DNA from: Actinomycetes bacterium
Lineage (GTDB): Bacteria > Actinomycetota > Thermoleophilia > RBG-16-64-13
NCBI GenBank assembly: GCA_024637035.1
Contig: JAGXFW010000006.1
Coordinates: 1-52,447 of the forward strand
Length of the DNA stretch: 52,447 nucleotides
Direction of reading: 5' to 3'
Every line of letters starts with the position of its first letter. The stretch's first letter is position 1. Shown piece by piece: positions 49,734 to 52,447 of the stretch. The position numbers and the translations under genes were made by a program. The notes beneath the pieces were generated by a model, which had not been told where the DNA came from, did not search any database, and saw only the letters and a program-made list of their open reading frames with translations.

Positions 49734-50174
49734 TCAACCTGGGGTGGACTCCGCGCCGAGAAGGCGCACGCGCATCCCATGGCCCTCCACCCGAGCGAGG
49801 CGGGCGTCCGCGGTCCACAGATCGGCGTCCAGTTGCCGTGCCAGCGCGAGATAGTGGGCGTCGTAGGCGGCGGGGAGATCGAGCACGGATGCCAGGCGGA
49901 GCGCTTCAAGGTGCAGCGGAGCCGATGTCTCGAAGCGCACGGGGAGGCCGAGCGCGGCGTCGAGGGCTCGCTCAGCCGCGGTCGGGCTCAGGATTCCCGC
50001 TCGACGGTACCGATGGAGGGCGTTCGCCACCTCGTAGGTGAGGAGCTGGGGGGCGTGGAGCGCGCGCCCTTCTCCCAGCCATGCGTCCCACAGAGCCCAG
50101 GCAGCGGCGTCGTCGGGGCCCACGAACATCCGCACCACGAAGCTCGCGTCAACGCAGATCGCCGAAGCGCTCAT
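49734..50174 (-). CDS. PIN-domain toxin partnered with a Phd/YefM antitoxin
   Basis: 146 residues. ICVDASFVVRMFVGPDDAAA carries the first aspartate; LLTYEVANALHRYRRAG has the conserved glutamate; DLPAAYDAHYLALARQLDADLWTADARLARV completes the PIN site. The ATG at 50174 has GAGCGGG directly upstream and lies within the 3' end of the antitoxin gene (26 bp overlap). A longer open frame extends upstream but has no homology. The toxin looks intact. Confidence 0.88.
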   Translation of the reverse strand: MSASAICVDASFVVRMFVGPDDAAAWALWDAWLGEGRALHAPQLLTYEVANALHRYRRAGILSPTAAERALDAALGLPVRFETSAPLHLEALRLASVLDLPAAYDAHYLALARQLDADLWTADARLARVEGHGMRVRLLGAESTPG

Positions 50175-50478
50175 CCCGCTCCTCGCGTGCGGCGCGTATG
50201 ACGTCCTCCGCCGCGGGGACATCCCGCCCCCCTGACTCGGCCTTGATGAGCGCCCGCGCCCGCTGGGCCCGTTCCCGCCAGTCGGTGGTCTCGCGGGCCG
50301 CCAGGAGGCGTTCGTACTCGGCCACGCTGAGCACCACCGCCGCCAAACGCCCACCTCGCTCTACGAACACAGTCTCCCCCTCCTCTGTCACACGGCGCAG
50401 CACCTTGCCGAAGTGCACACGTGCCTCGGTGGCGCTTATCGCTCCGGTGGTCGTCGGCTGGTTGATCGATGTATCCAT
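50149..50478 (-). CDS. Phd/YefM-type antitoxin
   Basis: 109 residues. AISATEARVHFGKVLRRVTEEGETVFVERGGRLAAVVLSVAEYERLLA is the Phd/YefM fold that binds operator DNA. The C-terminal half (TDWRERAQRARALIKAE, AAEDVIRAAREERDERF) should wrap the PIN toxin. I chose the ATG at 50478 (an adjacent TTG is in frame). A TATAGT box ends 8 bases upstream, so it may be leaderless. Confidence 0.9.
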   Translation of the reverse strand: MDTSINQPTTTGAISATEARVHFGKVLRRVTEEGETVFVERGGRLAAVVLSVAEYERLLAARETTDWRERAQRARALIKAESGGRDVPAAEDVIRAAREERDERFGDLR

Positions 50479-50486
50479 CAATCAAC

Positions 50487-50492
50487 ACTATA
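50487..50492 (-). promoter_or_regulatory. -10 box of the Phd-PIN operon, leaderless type
   Basis: TATAGT, then GTTGATTG and the ATG at 50478. The overlapping GTTGATTGATGG could be an autoregulatory site. Confidence 0.45.
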
Positions 50493-50567
50493 GCACGGGT
50501 GAGTGCAATCGGCCTTTGGGCCTAGGATGGGCGGTGGACCCCCATGGGGCCCGGGGTCGCAGTCGGG

Positions 50568-50972
50568 CTACTCCACCCAGTTCTCCACCCGCAGGCCGGG
50601 GTAGACGGCGAAGTCCGCGGTGTTGTTCGTGACGAGGATGGCATCCACCGCCACCGCGTGGGCGGCGATGAGCTTGTCGAGGGCGTCCCGGGTCCGTTCT
50701 CGGGTGGCGAGGCGGATGGGGCCGTAGGCGGCGGCCGCCGGGGCGTCGAAGGGGAGGGGGAGGATGTGCTCGGTCAAGAGGTCGAGCGCCTCCCGGTTCT
50801 GGGCCTCATGGGGTCCCGAGGCGGTCACCCCGTAGACGAGCTCGGCCAAGGTGACGGCCGACATGACCACGTCGCCCACCCGGAGCTCGGCGAAGCGCGC
50901 CGCCACCTGCGGGGGCTGCCGCGTCATCAGGTAGATGCACATGTCGGTGTCAAGCAGGTAGCGGGAGGTCAC
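50568..50972 (-). CDS. vapC: VapC toxin, tRNA(fMet) endonuclease type
   Basis: 134 residues. YLLDTDMCIYLMTRQPPQV is the start of the VapC group that cleaves initiator tRNA in enteric bacteria; the glutamate is in SAVTLAELVYGVTASG, and DALDKLIAAHAVAVDAILVTNNTADFAVYPGLRVENW completes the site. The GTG at 50972 overlaps the antitoxin stop (GTGA). The protein is full-length. It is the last complete module before the DegT remnant. Confidence 0.93.
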   Translation of the reverse strand: MTSRYLLDTDMCIYLMTRQPPQVAARFAELRVGDVVMSAVTLAELVYGVTASGPHEAQNREALDLLTEHILPLPFDAPAAAAYGPIRLATRERTRDALDKLIAAHAVAVDAILVTNNTADFAVYPGLRVENWVE

Positions 50973-51205
50973 AGCGCCTCCCGATCGCCCTGCCGGTGCT
51001 CCCCACGGCCCTCGGCCATGAAGTCGTCGGAGAAACGGGCGAAGGCCGAGAGCGCCCCCGCCAAAGAGGCCCGCGCCGGCCGGATGCGGATCTCGTCCCC
51101 GATGCGTTCGATCTCCATGTCGAGGTCGGTCCGGTCGTAGACGAGCTCGGCCGGGATACGCACCGCCTGTGAGTTGCCGTTCCTGAAGACCCGAGTGAGG
51201 GCCAT
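50969..51205 (-). CDS. vapB: VapB-type (SpoVT/AbrB) antitoxin
   Basis: 78 residues. MALTRVFRNGNSQAVRIPAE is the hallmark of the VapB/AbrB antitoxins with NGNSQAVRIP; DRTDLDMEIERIGDEIRIRPAR continues the barrel, and an acidic tail follows. The ATG at 51205 has GGGAGGTGGAG upstream. An inverted repeat lies in the promoter region at 51243-51254. Coupled to the toxin by a 4-bp overlap. Confidence 0.93.
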   Translation of the reverse strand: MALTRVFRNGNSQAVRIPAELVYDRTDLDMEIERIGDEIRIRPARASLAGALSAFARFSDDFMAEGRGEHRQGDREAL

Positions 51206-51242
51206 GACTCCACCTCCCGGCGACCAGCGCGCGCCCGCATGT

Positions 51243-51254
51243 GTGTACGTGTAC
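51243..51254 (-). promoter_or_regulatory. VapBC operator palindrome
   Basis: TGTACACGTACA is a perfect inverted repeat (TGTAC-AC-GTACA) next to a TAGGAT -10-like box, 38 bp ahead of the vapB start. Such palindromes usually bind the VapBC complex. Confidence 0.55.
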
Positions 51255-51365
51255 ATCCTATCATGAAGGTGGAGTCGAGGGTAGCGCGCGCGGGGTCTGC
51301 TCACCCATCGGCCGGAGGTCGTAGTTTGGCCCGGAGGCGACGCCCGCGCCCGCGAGGAGGCGCCC

Positions 51366-52304
51366 CTACTGCGTGGCTTCCCCCAACACCTCGAGCACCA
51401 CGTCGGCGATGAAGTGCATGTGCTCGGGCTCCAGGGTGGGGTGCACCGGCAGCATGAGGGAGGTCTCGCCGAGTTCGCGGGCCACGGGGAGGCGCTGTGG
51501 CGGGACGAAGCCGGCGTCGATGAAGGCCTTCTCGCGGTAGATCTCGGGGCAGACGCCCACCGAGCCCGGCACGCCGCGGCGACCGATCTCGGCCATGACG
51601 CGGTCGCGGTCCCAACCGGGGCGGAGGTGCTCGGGGCGGACGAAGGCATAGAACTTGTACCAGGCATGCTCCACGTGGGGCGGCGGCAGGGGCACCCTCA
51701 GGCCGGGGGAGGCAGCGAGGCGCACGGCGAGGATAGCGGCGTTCCGGCTCCGGGCGGCCGTCCACTCCGGGAGCTTCCCGAGCTGCACCCGACCGATCGC
51801 CGCCTGCATCTCGGTCATGCGCCAGTTGCTGCCGAAGGACTCGATGTACCAGCGGAAGCCCGGGGCGTGCTCGCGGCCGTAGACGGCGTCGTGGCCTCGA
51901 CCGTGGTCCTTGTACGACCAGGCGCGCTCCCAGATTCCGGGGTCGTTCGTGGTGAGCATGCCGCCCTCGCCGCCGGTGGACATGATCTTGTCCTGGCAGA
52001 ACGACCAGGCGGCGCAATCGCCCCAGGAGCCGACCGGGCGCCCGCGGTAGGCGGCGCCGTGGGCCTGGGCGCAGTCCTCGATGACCTTGAGGCCGTGCGC
52101 TCCGGCCAGTTCGAGGATCTCGTCCATCTCGCAAGGCCGGCCGGCCAGGTGCACCACGATGATCGCCTTGGTGCGGGGCGTGAGCACCGCTTCGATGGTG
52201 GCGGCGGTGAGGTTCTGGCTCTCGGGGTCGACGTCGGCGAAGACGGGGGTAGCGCCCACGACCGCGACCGAACTCGGGGAGGCAACGAAGGAGCGCGGGG
52301 TCAC
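51366..52304 (-). pseudogene. DegT/DnrJ/EryC1-type sugar aminotransferase, N-terminus cut by IS3 element
   Basis: About 313 residues remain. Recognisable parts are VTPRSFVASPSSVAVVGATPVFADVDPES, the cofactor-binding VIEDCAQAHGAAYRGRPVGS, the PLP lysine in WSFCQDKIMSTGGEGGML and FGSNWRMTEMQAAIGRVQLGKL. The first 70-100 residues of the family, including the start of the large domain, are missing at the IS junction (about 52304). The frame continues into antisense IS sequence, which gives a misleading longer ORF. A working copy would make a 4-amino-4-deoxy sugar from the product of the 4,6-dehydratase encoded at 40448. Confidence 0.8.
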
Positions 52305-52447
52305 CACAGAAGTGGCCGGGAAAAACTGGACACCCCGATAGGTGATACTGCTCCCTGGTACACGACCACGGAGGAGCATGCAAAATGCCAAGAAGACCGA
52401 GACGCAACCACTCACCGGCGTTCAAGGCCAAGGTGGCCCTGGAAGCC
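52305..52447 (+). mobile_element. IS3-family insertion sequence, left end (continues past window)
   Basis: Begins CACAGAAGTGGCCGGG and is almost identical to the remnant at 24858-25050 in its terminal region, leader and first codons of orfA. It is in the same orientation. The remainder is outside the window, so completeness is unknown. Confidence 0.8.
52385..52447 (+). CDS. IS3-family transposase OrfA, partial
   Basis: ATG 52385 starts PRRPRRNHSPAFKAKVALEA, the N-terminal helix-turn-helix segment of IS3-family OrfA proteins, which bind the terminal inverted repeats. Only 21 codons are in the window. The codons match those of the remnant at 24938 almost exactly. Confidence 0.8.
   Translation, partial: MPRRPRRNHSPAFKAKVALEA

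Noticed and set aside
51366-52415. 349-codon ORF as an intact DegT aminotransferase
   Set aside because: The N-terminal 37 codons are IS sequence read backwards; the family's N-terminal region is absent.
24858-52447. Composite transposon formed by the two IS3 copies
   Set aside because: The left copy is reduced to about 190 bp without transposase or right end, so the segment cannot be mobilised that way.
1-52447. tRNA or rRNA genes
   Set aside because: No T-arm (GGTTCGAATCC-like) with a CCA-proximal acceptor stem or rRNA core sequence was noticed; a tRNAscan run would be decisive.

Overview
This 52.4 kb window is high-GC DNA from a bacterium, most likely an actinomycetote of an under-sampled lineage. 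Pointers are the codon composition, fused Wzz/tyrosine autokinases, CWB2 cell-wall-binding repeats, HTH-membrane (RodZ-like) proteins with Thr/Pro-rich tails, LPXTG-like tails, and many genes whose start codon lies 6 to 8 nt after a -10 box (leaderless mRNA). The phylum is an inference; no rRNA or other phylogenetic marker is present. No tRNA, rRNA or CRISPR array was seen.

Left part (1-11.2 kb): a secreted PIG-L-type deacetylase (runs off the left edge), a minus-strand group with a PcrB-like prenylglyceryl-phosphate synthase, a class III aminotransferase and a secreted RCC1/CWB2 surface protein, then a 5'-nucleotidase-like metallophosphatase, the ribosome assembly GTPase RsgA and a GAF/HD-GYP protein.

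Middle part (11.3-42.5 kb): a large exopolysaccharide locus. It holds four RodZ-like HTH/transmembrane proteins around a first BY-kinase, an O-antigen ligase-like protein, a WbaP/WcaJ-type initiating sugar transferase, glycosyltransferases, methyltransferases, a Wzy-like polymerase, two sulfotransferases, a second BY-kinase and a membrane 4,6-dehydratase. The sulfate-activation genes cysC-cysD-cysN lie immediately upstream of, and apparently in one operon with, the polymerase, both sulfotransferases and a glycosyltransferase. An SLC13-type anion permease and a CysQ-type PAP phosphatase are close by, and no PAPS or APS reductase is in the window. The coherent reading is a dedicated PAPS supply for a sulfated surface polysaccharide. 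A small family of secreted proteins ending in FPFTG plus a membrane tail accompanies each BY-kinase, and a third copy is frameshifted.

Right part (42.7-51.3 kb): a toxin-antitoxin island. About ten modules or relics (AbiE, HigBA, several VapBC/PIN systems with AbrB, RHH or Phd antitoxins, a ParDE-like pair) are packed into 8.6 kb. Several are decayed, two by deletions that fuse antitoxin to toxin. The window ends in a DegT-type sugar aminotransferase cut by an IS3-family element. A remnant of the same IS at 24.9 kb joins a truncated methyltransferase to a truncated sulfotransferase, so the locus has been repeatedly rearranged.
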